64,000 bases of DNA. Source: Xiphydria camelus (Eukaryota; Arthropoda; Insecta; Hymenoptera; Xiphydriidae). Under the pieces are notes generated by a model. That model was not told the origin of the DNA, did not search any database, and worked only from the letters and a program-made list of their open reading frames with translations. Below are positions 32,153 through 42,717 of this stretch, piece after piece (position 1 is the first letter of the stretch; every line of letters begins with the position of its first letter). The stretch lies in contig OY783195.1 in the NCBI GenBank assembly GCA_963678675.1, forward strand, positions 22,902,387-22,966,386, given 5' to 3'. Made by a program: the position numbers and the translations under genes.

Positions 32153-34055
32153 CGATTCCAAGAGGTGGCCGTGGGTACACAACGGAGATTCGAGTTGCAA
32201 TTGCCTTGCGCAAATGGCAGATGTCGTCGATCCGATCGGCCCGAGAAATCGGTTGAAGATCGGTAATCGCCGATACCGATCGCCGATCTCCCGGCTTATA
32301 AATCGTCGAATAATTGGGATTCGTAAGAACAAATGTCGCTGCGTCGAATCGCGAACAAAATCGACCGATGGTTCACTTGTAGACTACACTTGATCGCGTT
32401 CCCTGGGTACACATACGAGTCTATAAATACTCTGCAGCATCCATTGCCGCGGGTCCAGGCGAACGCGACGGGTCAAGTTGCCGCGGTAATTTGTAACGCG
32501 GAGCGAGGCCGCTTCGCCGTATCCACTCGAATTAACGGCTTCGACCCGCTGCACCGGTACAGGTCGCGATACTTCTGCAGAGCCGCGCGCACGTCCGCGA
32601 CGGTCCGGCGCAGCTTCCGAGAAGCATCGTGCGATTCGGTAGCTGCAGCAAAAGCAGGCCGTATATCGTATACTTCTTCGGGTCATTTAACCGAGATTAC
32701 TCGACAAGTCGGCTTGACAGATGTCGGCCGAGACGAAGATGCGTGCGAAAGAAATACAAAAAGAGGAAAATGCGCGGCGAATTTTGTTCTCGTAATTGAA
32801 CGCGCGCGTTCTCGTCACGAACGCTGTTACTGTCGATAGTTCCCACCGAAATGCGGGAAAAAAAGCTCGATCAACCGCATTCACGCTCGCGCGGCGTTGC
32901 CTCGGCTGACAAAGAGTTTTCGGACAGGGCCGTAAAAGCCAATCGGAAGTGATAGAAACTTTTTTTTTTTTCAAGAAAACCCGGTCACGCACGTCCGAGT
33001 CCGGCGGCGCGCGGCAAAAGTAAAAGGGATTAATCGAGCGACACGCTCGCGAGGCAGTCTCGGCTTTCGCGACGCGCCTTTTTTTCCCCACTTTATCGCA
33101 TCCCGTTTCTCCCCGCGCGCGCGCCGAACGCTCTCCCGGGGTCAAGGGGCGCGTTCGTGCGGCAGAGGCGTCGCGAGGAAAATTCGCGAGAATTTATTTC
33201 ATCCGCGCCGCGCGCGATATTCCGCGAGATACGCGCCTATCGCCGAAGTAATGTACTGTGAATTTTCGACCGGAACGGCCCGCGGAACTGTCGTTCCGAG
33301 GGGCCGCGGCGATTTGTTCCCGTCGTTCCCCGCGCGCGTGTATACGTCATATCCAGAGGGGCGTGGCCCTGCAACGTGTTTTTGCCGCTGACAATTCGCG
33401 GCTCGCTCGATTATACGTACGTATACGCCGCGACGCGTTCGTCCGGTTCTTAATCGCCTCCGCGCCGACGGGACGACAGGGACGCGTCGTCGGAGCGCGC
33501 GTTCGATCCGCCGCCGCGGCCGTCCACCCCCGCGATCGTCGCTCCGCGCCGTATCGGATCGCATGCACGCGCGGAGTATCGGTCGTATCTATGTACGTAT
33601 ACGGCGCGGCGGTACGTCTATAACTCGCAATATACACCCGGCGCATTATACCTCTGCCTCCTCTCTAGATCACCGCCCGCTCGGCACCCTTTCCTACCCT
33701 CTCATTAGGCGCGGACTCGGCGCGCCGCACGGAACTTCGCCGCGCGGATTATATTACGTTATCGCAATCGATCGAAGTCCCGGGCGTACGACTTTGACGC
33801 GCGCGCGAGACTTACGCAACGAACTCGTTACGGCGAAGGAAGCCGGGGGAGAAGCGTCGATAACGACCGACTTCCTGCAGCTACACGCGGCCGTGGAGGG
33901 GGAGGGAAAAGGTATCATCCTCGAGTCTTCTCGAGGGTCGTCGTATCCTACTATACGCTGAATACCGGTCGAGCAACAGCGGCGGACGCACACCTCGCGC
34001 CGGTTTCTCGGAACGATCGGAATGCTCCGGGATCGGGAACACGCGGATGTCCCGT

Positions 34056-34059
<4 letters not shown>

Positions 34060-34122
<63 letters not shown>
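34060..34122. repeat. (CT)n microsatellite
   Basis: About 31 uninterrupted CT units. Shorter AG/CT tracts at 34304-34328 follow in the opposite sense. Confidence 0.95.
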
Positions 34123-34126
<4 letters not shown>

Positions 34127-34614
34127 TCGCGGTAACCCTCCTTCGAGTGGCGACACACTCGACTCCCGAAAGCGGGAGGGTTTCCATTGACTCGTAACGG
34201 ATCCTCATTAGCTCGAGTGCATCGAACTCGAGCGAATCTGTTTGCCTTGGCGGTCGGTCGGCGCGCACGCGTGGGAGAGACGTTCGGAGGGTCCTCGAGA
34301 GTAGGAGAGAGAGAGAGTGAGAGAGAGCGCGCGATACTTCGACTCTCCGTTGACCGAAACTCGATTGTATCCAGTGCCAATCCGATATCCGATTCGCAGC
34401 GGGGAAAATCGTTCGATAGCCCTCGACGTTACGCGCGCCGTGTCCGACTGGCCGCACACGGTCCCTTTCCACTTAACTGAGGAGACTGATCCGCCCCCTT
34501 CTCCGGCTAACTCGATCCCGAGTCGAGATCGGACGTTAAGCGGAGTTTCGTAGGGGTGTGTTCGATGATTCGCGCGAGGGAGATGCGCTCGCGTGGAAAT
34601 GCGGTGTGCATCGC

Positions 34615-35085
34615 GAATGTAACGCGAGTTGATGCGGAAGTGGCGAATGTCCATCAATCCCATGGCGGGTAAGATACCCTATATAGATAGTGATTGGTAT
34701 TCAATCGTGATCGGCACTCCTCGATAACAAATGCATTGGATGGAAGGAGATAGAGATGTGCCGTTGACTGACAATTTCGTCTACTTCGACTGCCAGCAAC
34801 TGTATCCGTTATGTTACACCTCGCGTACGCATCGTCGAGTACCACTGTGTATGCGAGGTGTACGGTGCGCACAAATGACGAGCATTCGTCGAATGCGCTG
34901 ATACGGCGCGGTTTAAGTCCGTCGGATGAGGCCGAGTGTAACGCGAGTTAGCGCGGAAGTGGCGAATAATTCGTCGTGCCTTTGTGCGAGCACACCTCGG
35001 ATACGCATCATCGAACTGAATGGGTATACGATGTACACAGACGATGAGCCGTTGCTCATCGAATGCGTTCGAGTAGCGTGTGGGT
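34615..35085. repeat. Local duplications: 320-bp and ~170-bp offsets
   Basis: TGTAACGCGAGTT..GCGGAAGTGGCGAAT occurs at 34618 and 34937. Within the interval, CACCTCG.(A/G)TACGCATC(A/G)TCGA followed by ATACGA(T/G)GTG..CA.AC.GACGAGC....TCGAATGCG occurs at ~34816-34902 and again at ~34995-35068. The pattern suggests overlapping tandem duplications of a CpG-rich spacer; no protein frame is kept. Confidence 0.6.
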
Positions 35086-35402
35086 TACGTCGATTTCAAA
35101 GGATAACACTGTGACGCGTAGATCACGTTGAACAATAATGAGCATACCGCCGCTATTTTGACTAACGTTATACATACTCGATTCGAAAATAAGTATCGAA
35201 ATCGAGACGACGAATGATAGAACACGCCTATGCGTGCGGTAAATGAAAAAAGCATTCGCGCACCCCGTTAAATCGGTTTTCTCATACATTGTTTTATTAT
35301 AGAATGGAACAATTTCGATAAAATTATTTACCACGTATTTTTTATTTTTTATTTTCAGCCTTATTTGAGCTGAGTAACGACATTTAAAAATGTAATATTA
35401 CA

Positions 35403-35968
35403 TGGAGAAAAAGGATGAATAAACAACCATGGGAAAATCCATGAATGTTTACAGCTATCCCAGTAACAAGACTCGTCGAGGTGAAACATCGAAGTTTTTA
35501 ATAGACCACAGCGTACTAATATAACATAGTATAAACATTAGTTTATACAGTAAAACTTTCCACCAATTTTCCGTTAACATATCGTCCCCTTCCTGCAAAA
35601 AGTCACTAACTAACATTTATCATCAACTGACTTAGTAGGTAGTTTCTGCTCTATAAAATATCGGTATTATATTTCGGTTAATGACTTTTTATGATGCGCG
35701 CATGCTCACTTCCAACGCATTTAGCACTTAGTGAGTTTTACCATTTAAAGATTTAATACAATTAAGCTACTAGGTCCAGTTAGGTGAATTTTACAAAACA
35801 TGTTAGTTAGTGACTTTTTGCAGGAAGGGGACGATATATCGAGTGTTTACGAATTTATACTGTTACAAAGTATAAAAAATACGCTGTGTCTATCGAACAA
35901 TTCAATGTTTCACCTCGAGGAGCCCTGTTAATGCGATTCACTGTAAAAATTACTAATCCTTCTCTAAA
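35403..35968. mobile_element. Outer fold-back element, split by the insertion at 35579
   Basis: Left arm 35403-35578 and right arm 35839-35968 are inverted copies: GGTGAAACATCGAA / TTCAATGTTTCACC, CTCGTCGAGG / CCTCGAGGAG, AATAGACCACAGCGTA / TACGCTGTGTCTAT, CATAGTATAAAC / CTGTTACAAAGTAT. Taking out the inner element restores a ~305-bp hairpin. Non-coding. Confidence 0.75.
35579..35838. mobile_element. MITE with 38-bp perfect TIRs nested in a fold-back element
   Basis: ATATCGTCCCCTTCCTGCAA plus AAAGTCACTAACTAACAT at the left is repeated exactly inverted at the right end. The 184-bp interior is not palindromic and has no ORF of note. Identity of both TIRs over 38 bp points to a recent insertion into the older hairpin around it. 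Confidence 0.85.
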
Positions 35969-37141
35969 TTAATCCTTACTCAAACAAACGCGATGCGCAA
36001 ATTCTTACACCCCATCCGTGCGTTAAACGCGAAACGACAGACGTACAAAGTCGACCTTGAAGCCATTATTCACGCAGACGCTAATTACGCGAAGAAAGAT
36101 CGCCTCGGAGAGCCGCGCGAGAAGACGTCATACGGGATGTGCTGCAGGCATCCGAGTCCAATGGCCTCCGGAGTGACCTTCCAGGGTTAAGAATAGCGAA
36201 CTAATTTTGCGCGACACCGCGTGCAGATACGAAGGGGAAGCGAGTCGAACGCTCGCCCAGGGTGGGAGCGCGAGCGAGACGGAGGGTTCTCGCTTCGCGC
36301 GCGCGACGCGAGGGGGGAGAAACGGTTAATGTAGACCTGCCCGCGCCGCTCGCGCGTCTAGCGACCCGGTTGGCCGGCACGCTGGCTAGCTGCAGCCGTA
36401 CGGACGCAGCCTTGTCAAGCAGATTGCATAGAAGAAATACCGTTCCCATAGAATGTTAATGCGATCTTCTCCGGCGAACCCGGGACACGGAGCTCCCGTT
36501 GTTACACGCTCGACACCGACTTCACGGTCGCACGCACGCATTGTTACGTAATCCCGGGGTTGATTATTCGCGCGCAAGTCGGCGTACCGACGACTGCAAC
36601 GACCTTTGCGGAGTAGCGTGCGCGGGTGAGCGCGGCGGAAGCGCCGGCCTCTCGAACGCGCGCGGCCCGCAGCCGCCGCGCCGTCGCGCATACACCGCCG
36701 CTGGGAGAGACCTCGGAGCGTGACGCGTTCGCGAATAAGTATTATATAAAAGCTCGGAATATATAAGCCGGGGAGCGCGGGCTCTCTTGATGGCGTCTCG
36801 CTCGCGGCTACCGCTCTTAATCCTGACGCGTTGGAAAGCGGGGGAAGTCTAAAGGAGAGAAGCGCGCGCGGCAAAGAGGTTTATTTATGCCCTGGAACAC
36901 AGAGGTCTCTAAAGCGCGGTATGAAATAAGCGATGCAAATAGCGCGCGGTGGCGTCTCGCGAGCGCGAGACGTAAATAAGGGAACGAGATGGAAATAAAT
37001 ATATGTGTGTGCTGCGGAATGGATGCGAAGTTTATCGTACCTTCGGGGTGGCACTTGTCGAAGTTCAGAAGAATGTAGGGGAATATATGGCGGTGGGGAC
37101 GAATAAAGTTATGGACGATACGAAAGGCGAGTCGTCGCGGT
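35969..37141. other. CpG-rich block with TATA-like site at 36745; no supported exon
   Basis: TATATAAAAG ends at 36752 on the plus strand, and a second AATATATAAG lies 16 bases later; no initiator stands at the right distance from either. Frames up to 162 codons on the minus strand (36386-36874) overlap plus-strand frames and are not recognisable. Confidence 0.45.
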
Positions 37142-37702
37142 TACCCAGGTAGAAATTGTCTTAGTGCTGTGATAAAGGCCTGATTCTTTGACCCTATAAT
37201 CGAGCCCTGACGAAAAAAATGTTACGTTTGGTGCGCGAAGCCCCTTTTAAAGGCAATTGATCGGGCCCCAATTGATATGCCTTAATAAGGCCTTAATTAA
37301 AAGTTTTAGACTTTCGCGGCCCTTGTCATTATAGTTATGATTACGACGCTTGACTTACGGATGGTAACCGCATTTAAAATTATTAGTTTGCCGACGTTTC
37401 GCAAGCGTTACAGTTGGCTTCATCGGGGCTGATGATGATCTTCTGATACAGTATCAGAAATGTCGGCAAACGAATTATTTTGAACGTGATTACCACCCGG
37501 AAGCGAGAAGAGTAGTAATACTCATAATATAAGGCCTTAATTGTATATAGCTTAAAGTTTAATAATAAGGAAGCCTTTAAATGCCTTGACAGGGCCCTAC
37601 TGAGGTAATAATAAAGAAGCCCTTATTAGGAAAGCCCTAGTTTAGCCTTATAGGGGCCTCTTCTTAATTAAGGTCATCCCTAACTAACTGCTACACGGGT
37701 AG
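37142..37702. mobile_element. Element with AAGGCC-rich interior and TACCCAGGTAG-type ends
   Basis: Left TTACCCAGGTAGAAATTG and right CAACTGCTACACGGGTAGG-like end are imperfect inverted repeats. The interior carries an unusual density of AAGGCCTTAAT, AGGGCCC and AGCCCTTATTAGG words in both orientations. It is interrupted by a palindrome at 37350-37508. The left terminus resembles that of 48375-48623 (TACCCAGGCGGAAAA), so one transposase may recognise both. Non-coding. Confidence 0.5.
37350..37508. repeat. Palindrome with TTTGCCGACGTTTCG ends
   Basis: TAGTTTGCCGACGTTTCGCA at ~37384 pairs with TGTCGGCAAACGAATTATT at ~37461, and the arms extend outward through GATGGTAACCGCATTTAAAAT. The inner arm holds GGCTTCATCGGGGCTGATGATG. 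A GCGAAACGTCGGCAAAC tail is familiar from several animal retroelement 3' ends, so this may be two retroelement tails in opposite orientation; that is inference. Confidence 0.5.
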
Positions 37703-38179
37703 GCGTGTGTCGATAGTCGCGCGCGCCAATTTATCTTGCGCACGATTCTTATTGAGAGGAGCGGCTCGTTCGCGATCTTTGGAGCGCTTTGAACTTTTAA
37801 TCTCGCCGAAGCGCGTGTTGCAAATTGGAGCAAATTTCGAAAGTACTCACTTCTACGGGACGGGAACGTCATTGACTCGCTTTGTGAAAGAAGAATATAG
37901 AGAGAGAAAAGAAGGGACTTCATTTATGCTCCGGTATTAAATCCCTTGGGAACGTTATACGTTATCCGAAGAATAATACGAGCGCCGCTCGATTATAATG
38001 AAAGGAAAACGAATGAGAAGGTAGACACGAATATTTGTAGGGGAAGAAATTGTGCCGTATAAACTGAGATTAATTAGTTAACGCATAGTTGACACATCGA
38101 ACGGCCGGTACTAGTTACCATTGAATGAGTTCGTTTTTTTTAGAGGGACTATATATACAGAACTTCATATCTCCACACA
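37703..38179. other. No gene seen
   Basis: Spacer with two overlapping ~78-codon frames on opposite strands near 37690-37940. Neither has splice sites or a recognised domain. Confidence 0.5.
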
Positions 38180-39294
38180 AGGGAGAGTCACCTAATTTGG
38201 ACCACTTGAGATATATTTTCAATAAATGTCGAAAATGGAATATCTTAGAGAAAGTAACAACATAAGGAAATAACAAGTCATTATGTATGCTTCAACTTGA
38301 TGTAATTGAATTTTTGGAAAAAAATTTTAGAAAGTCAAGAAACTGTAAAAACTAAAAGCATGCATTCGGTCAATTCAAAGAAACTGGTTGTTCAGAATGA
38401 GCCGGCGAAATCCTATATTGAACCGTTGGCTAAATTACCAAAAAAGGGTAAACATTCCTTTCCAGTAAAAGCATAAAAATATAACTTGAGAATATTTTTT
38501 TTAGAAAATGTAAATAATAAAGAAACGATCATTTGAACTATTGATCATAATTTATAAAAAAAATAGTAAAACATTGAATATAGAATTTGATTTTGTTTTG
38601 TTATAATACCATCGCTTCGCCGAACCCGCACGTAATCTAGGAAAGTTTACCGAATTACTGAATTCGTGTTGCTAATCTTCGATGACAGCACGAATCTTTG
38701 AAACAATCATATCACTTTATAGCTGTGTAGATGTACTTTATATATATGGAATGAGACATACGATTACTTACACCAGAACGATTAGCAAAGCTTCAATCAA
38801 TCAATAAGTTTTTAAACTATCCAGTAGTGAACACTGTATTGGGTAGGTATAAATAATGACGGTCAGCAGGAAATAAAATGCTATTTTGTGCACGGAGAAA
38901 AAAAAGATATATTCAATTAAATCGACGTTTGTGAGTGGGGGAATACAGAATTATTATAATTACTTCAACTAATAAATTTGGTTAAAACGATTAACGGCTA
39001 TTCGAAGAAAATAGGCTGTAGTCCATTCAAGTCAATTATCAGTCCAACTAAATTTGCATTCCCTCACTCGAAACCGCCGATTTAGACAAATCTACTATAT
39101 TTTTTTCTCAATGTAGGTACGGTAATATTTTTCATAATTTTAAATTATCACTACAATGCCATACGAAGCGTGAGTAATGCCATACAAAGGATACATAATG
39201 CCGAAATTCGGACATCCAATGCTCGTCACTTTAACTTCATTTTTCTCCGTATAATGTTCTAGATATAAGGGTGGTCCAAACTAGGTACTGCTCC
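38180..39294. mobile_element. 1.1-kb AT-rich DNA transposon relic, interrupted by a MITE
   Basis: Left GGGAGAGTCACCTAATTTGG plus ACCAC and right GTGGTCCAAACTAGGTACTG plus CTCC are imperfect TIRs of ~24 bp. The interior is very AT-rich and has no frame above 60 codons, so any transposase is decayed or deleted. The MITE at 38890-39115 lies inside it and is therefore younger. Superfamily is unknown. Confidence 0.6.
38890..39115. mobile_element. MITE family J, copy 1
   Basis: Bounded by GCACGGAGAAAAAAAAGAT and TATTTTTTTCTCAATGTA. The arms share GATTTAGACAAATCTACTA, AACTAAATTTG and GAGTG.GGGAAT in inverted order. GAAAATAGGCTGTAGTC in the centre is shared with copy 2 at 39934-40162. Confidence 0.8.
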
Positions 39295-39933
39295 AAATTC
39301 AGCAACACTCCTATACGTATCCGCTATACATATATGTAGTTCCGTTCAGAGTTTTACGTCTGTGGTCGAGGCGCGTCGTCTCAGTTTCGCGCCGGGGTAG
39401 AGAAATCAAGGGAGGTTCCGGTTTCATCGCGTCGGCCGTCGGACGAATCAAAATCCGATTTCTCCGGGGGCTAACTCCGACGAAAGTTACGCAAACGCGG
39501 TTCACCGCGGGGTACCGTTTCGTTAAAGATGACCGAGACGGCGCAGCACTGGTGATTTGATTAATTTCAATCTATATCGAAACTCCCCGGAATATCGCCG
39601 GGAATAATAATGAATCCATTCCACATCCCCATATGTAGGTACACCGAAGCGCGGTGGTCAAATAATATTCAAAAAACCGTTTCATTTGACATTAGGTATC
39701 CCGGTACGAGCGCTCTTTCGTTAATTCTTCTATTTCATCCAGAATAAATTCTTTCGTATTTAGCCATAAAAAACATTTGCCTCGTCTCGTTCTTTTTTTG
39801 CTCGCAGCTACTTCGAATCGCACCGATACTTTCCTTCTCGTGCCGCCTTCACGGCGAAATCGGTATAATAAATTTGACTGTGTAGGTACATGGTAGAAAA
39901 AGGTATACACTGAGAAAAATGGATTGCTCTCGG
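39295..39933. other. Spacer ending in an orphan MITE terminus
   Basis: No gene is supported in 39295-39900. At 39905-39933 the motif TACACTGAGAAAAATGG appears alone, directly before the intact family J element at 39934. It is either a remnant of an older element or an insertion of J into another MITE's end. Confidence 0.5.
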
Positions 39934-40162
39934 TACACAGAGAAACAAAATAGTAGATTTGACTAAACTGACGATCACGGGCAGGAGAACGCCGATTTAA
40001 TTATTTGAATGAAATAGTTTGTTATGATTAGATGATTAGAAACTGTTTAATGAAAATAGGCTGTAGTCAAATTTAACAAATTACTAGTTTAAGTAACTAG
40101 ATCTGCGATCCCCCGCCCGTGACCGCTAATTTAGTCAAATCTACCAGATTTTGTTTAATGTA
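39934..40162. mobile_element. MITE family J, copy 2
   Basis: Starts TACACAGAGAAACAAAATAG and ends AGATTTTGTTTAATGTA. Inverted arms contain TAGATTTGACTAAACTGACG / GCTAATTTAGTCAAATCTAC in part, and GATCACGGGC / CCCGTGACC. It shares GAAAATAGGCTGTAGTC with 38890-39115. Non-coding. Confidence 0.8.
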
Positions 40163-41488
40163 GTATAATTCTACTAACTGTAAGGATATTGTAGGACAAA
40201 TATATATATTGGGATTAGTATTATACATGCATTTCAACTAGTAGCATACCCGTATTCTAATTGAGGTAAGAAAACAGATATGTATCGATAGAATGTCTTG
40301 TATCCTTAAATATTTAGAAATAAAAGGTTGAATTGTCATGACAGCCGTGATGCAGCGATTTGTTCTGCTAAAGTTAAAGAAACATTATATTTGTTGGCAG
40401 AAGAATGTATCGCAAGGCACTATGAATAATTGTATCGTTACGTTTAGAAACAAGGATTTCTGAAATAAGAACTCGTTTCGTAGTAGAAGGATATAGATCC
40501 TAGTATTAGCAATCCAGAGTTGAAGAAAAATTTGTTTAGCACAGGTCTCCATTTTGCTCAGTTTACACATAAGGTTTTTCAGCTACATATATTCTTACAG
40601 TGCGATAAAGTAATTTTTCTTTCGAAAACATTAAATCTTTATAGTTTTCATATAATTTACTAGATTAAAACAAATTATTTACACAATAGAATTTACTAGT
40701 CAGTCTTCCCGCGTTCAGCGGCGTTGGGACAGAGTCCGCGGGGAGCATTGTGCCCTGAGAGCGTGGGGAACCCGAGCGGGCATCACCGCGCGTCGTCCTA
40801 ACGAATGCCATAAAACAGCCCAATTAAGCACTAATATAATTAGAGAAAAACAGGCGTTCGTGTCGCTCGATTGTTATCTCTCGGTCCAGCCGAGGCGACC
40901 CCGAGTAATGGACGGACGGGGACGGGGACCGCCGCGCGCGGTCATGGTGGAATCGCTAATGCAAACGCATAAACTACACGTGACGCGGAACTGTATTACT
41001 TATAACCGCCGCGCGCTCGTAAAGAACGCCTCGATAGGTATAATTGCGTCCGGTTACGCACGGTTAAATGGTGCGACGACCGATAAGACGAGTTCGATCG
41101 ACCCGCGGCGGTCGATACGCGCGATCGCCGTCCGTTATGCGTGCACCCTGCGGAAATCCGACGGGAACCGAAATGACTTGCGATGAGCTGATCGCTTTCG
41201 TGCGTATAATTGGAACGTTTGCGAATTGGGTATACGACGACGGTATACCAATCGGGTATTTTCGAATTTGCGATATACGCATATCGTCGTTTTATATCGT
41301 ACCTATATTTGTAATGGCATTTCTTTTCCTCGGCAGAATTGTCTAATAGTTTTATTGTACCTACATTTACGTTGGATAACATCTTGTGACGTATTTGCGA
41401 ATTTTCAACAAAAATTTCAAATAATCATGATGCCTTGAATTACCAATATAATTGATGTCAAAACTAAACTTTAATTTAAATCACGAGT
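40163..41488. other. AT-rich then CpG-rich spacer; no supported gene
   Basis: 40163-40690 is AT-rich. 40700-41250 is CpG-rich with overlapping frames on both strands (108 codons plus at 40860, 128 codons minus at 40996). No splice sites flank them in a usable way and no domain is recognised. Confidence 0.5.
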
Positions 41489-41706
41489 TGAGTAAAAGTG
41501 GGATGAACGCCTCGGATGTGAAGTGCAAGTACAAAGTCGATTATCTCAAGAACGATTAGAGATATCAAAAAAAAAGTTGAAATAGAAAATATTTGTCTAT
41601 GTTTTTACTGTAAAAGTAGTTTTTTTAATTTTTCACGTATCTCCACTGTATACCGAGATAATCGCGTCCAAAGTTAAACAGAAACTGGGGCGTTTATTCT
41701 GCTTTT
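41489..41706. mobile_element. Palindromic element with CGATTATCTC arms
   Basis: AGTCGATTATCTCAAGAACG at ~41534 and its inverted relative CCGAGATAATCGCGTCC at ~41653, with outer GATGAACGCC / GGCGTTTATTC, form an imperfect inverted repeat of ~215 bp. Its right edge meets the next element at 41707. Non-coding. Confidence 0.65.
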
Positions 41707-41948
41707 ATATACATGGTGTAATGACCAAGAAGGCCGCAAAAAATGAGGGATCTAGTTCTGTTTCGAGTTTATACACTGATCAATGGTATGACTTCCTATG
41801 ATTCCCTCACTTTGATAAAGGGTTGACAACCAAGTGGGTTCCGAGGAACGGAGATCGTAGGAAGTCATGTCATTAACTTCAGTGTATTAACTTTGAACAG
41901 AATCAGGCTCCTCTTATTTCAGTCCTCTCGGCCATTACATCCTGTATA
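41707..41948. mobile_element. Fold-back element, arms ~100 bp
   Basis: TATACATGGTGTAATGACC at the left is inverted relative to GGCCATTACATCCTGTATA at the right. Pairing continues through GAGGGATCTAGTTCTGTTTC / GAACAGAATCAGGCTCCTC in part, and TATGACTTCCTATGATTCCC / AGATCGTAGGAAGTCATG. The end CAGGATGT resembles the CAGGGTGT of the element at 58554. Confidence 0.8.
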
Positions 41949-42515
41949 CCCTATCTCGTCACTGAATGATCTTTTTCGCCCGAACTGAAAGCGAACTCTT
42001 TTCAGAAAACAATAGGTACCTATACCTATTTCAACATATACAAAATTCTATATCACAAGTCAAAAGTGGACGAGAACATAGCAGTTGAAAGAACCGTTCA
42101 ACGTCAGCCGTTATCGTCTCATCTTTACGTACACTACAGTACAATTGCACCCGGAAAAAAGCGTCATACGGACGTCACATACATAACTTCCCAAGAAGAG
42201 CGCGGTATTTCCCCGTATCCCATCCACGTACACACGCGACAGACTAAAAGCGCGCCGCGAACTCGACGTCGGACGAGTTCGCCGGGCGACGCGACGTGCC
42301 GGGACCAGGCGGGCTGCGCGCGGAGCTCTCGTCGTTGGAGGCAGCAGCCGGGGGAATCCGATAAGTGGAAAACTCAGCCAGACGTGCGGTTCGGCGAACG
42401 TTCGCCGACGGGCGTGCGTGCCCGCGGTGTGTCGGATGGACGCGCGCGCGCGTACGCCTCGTAAGTTTCAGTCGTAAACCGAGCGTGGAAAGTGAGTAAG
42501 AGTGACGACACTTAC
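41949..42515. other. Sequence 3' of the PAN exon (intron on the minus strand)
   Basis: Reads as intron if the exon at 42516-42717 is real; the donor (GTAAG on the minus strand) occupies 42511-42515. A plus-strand frame (42066-42464) lacks conserved features and ends at a CTC|GTAAGT that could equally be chance. The next exon of the PAN gene could not be found here. Confidence 0.5.
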
Positions 42516-42717
42516 CGGCAGAGGAACTCTCTCTCGCCGAGGCAGAGCTCGAGGCAGTGTTGGCGCGAGGAAGCGTCGACGGTCCTCCTCGTGTGACCCT
42601 GAAGACGGTGTCCCTGCACTCTGTCGATGCACCAAGCCCGCTCGCACGGTTTCACTCCCAGGCAGCTCTTCTGGGCGTAGATCGTGAAGACCGGGAACTG
42701 GGATTGAGTCAGCGCCC
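42516..42717 (-). CDS. Internal exon encoding a PAN/apple domain (ZP-type cuticle protein family)
   Basis: On the minus strand, TTTCAG precedes a 202-bp open segment that ends TGCCG|GTAAGTG. It encodes 66 complete codons with split codons at both ends (2 nt at the start, 2 nt at the end). Read in order: LTQSQFPVF, TIYAQKSCLGVKPCERAWC, IDRVQG, a Thr/Arg-rich loop, then ASSRQHCLELCLGEREFLC. The paired cysteines, CERAW.IDRV start and the CLELCL..EF.C helix-end match the beginning of a PAN/apple domain. In insects such domains precede a ZP domain in apical extracellular matrix and cuticle proteins such as NompA and Trynity; which paralogue this is cannot be decided from one exon. The remaining half of the domain must lie on the next exon, at lower coordinates. 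No neighbouring exon was recognised, implying large introns. Frame, splice sites and motif agree, so this is the best coding call of the window. Confidence 0.8.

Larger units (their letters stand above)
29330..34614. other. Long CpG-rich tract; no confirmed exon
   Basis: The longest CpG-rich tract in the window. It holds (CG)n at 29851-29869, a 27-base G run at 30803-30829, an AG tract at 30349-30392, (CT)n at 34060-34122 and a diverged duplication (31694/32025). Many frames of 100-170 codons exist on both strands at once (e.g. 32333-32839 plus, 33951-34472 minus), with Arg/Ser/Pro-rich translations and no recognised domain. Only a short secretory-type frame at 30091 is listed separately. Confidence 0.5.

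Noticed and set aside
34060..34122. CT tract read as a coding poly(Arg-Glu) or poly(Leu-Ser) repeat
   Set aside because: Simple microsatellite; frames through it are open on both strands only because of the dinucleotide.
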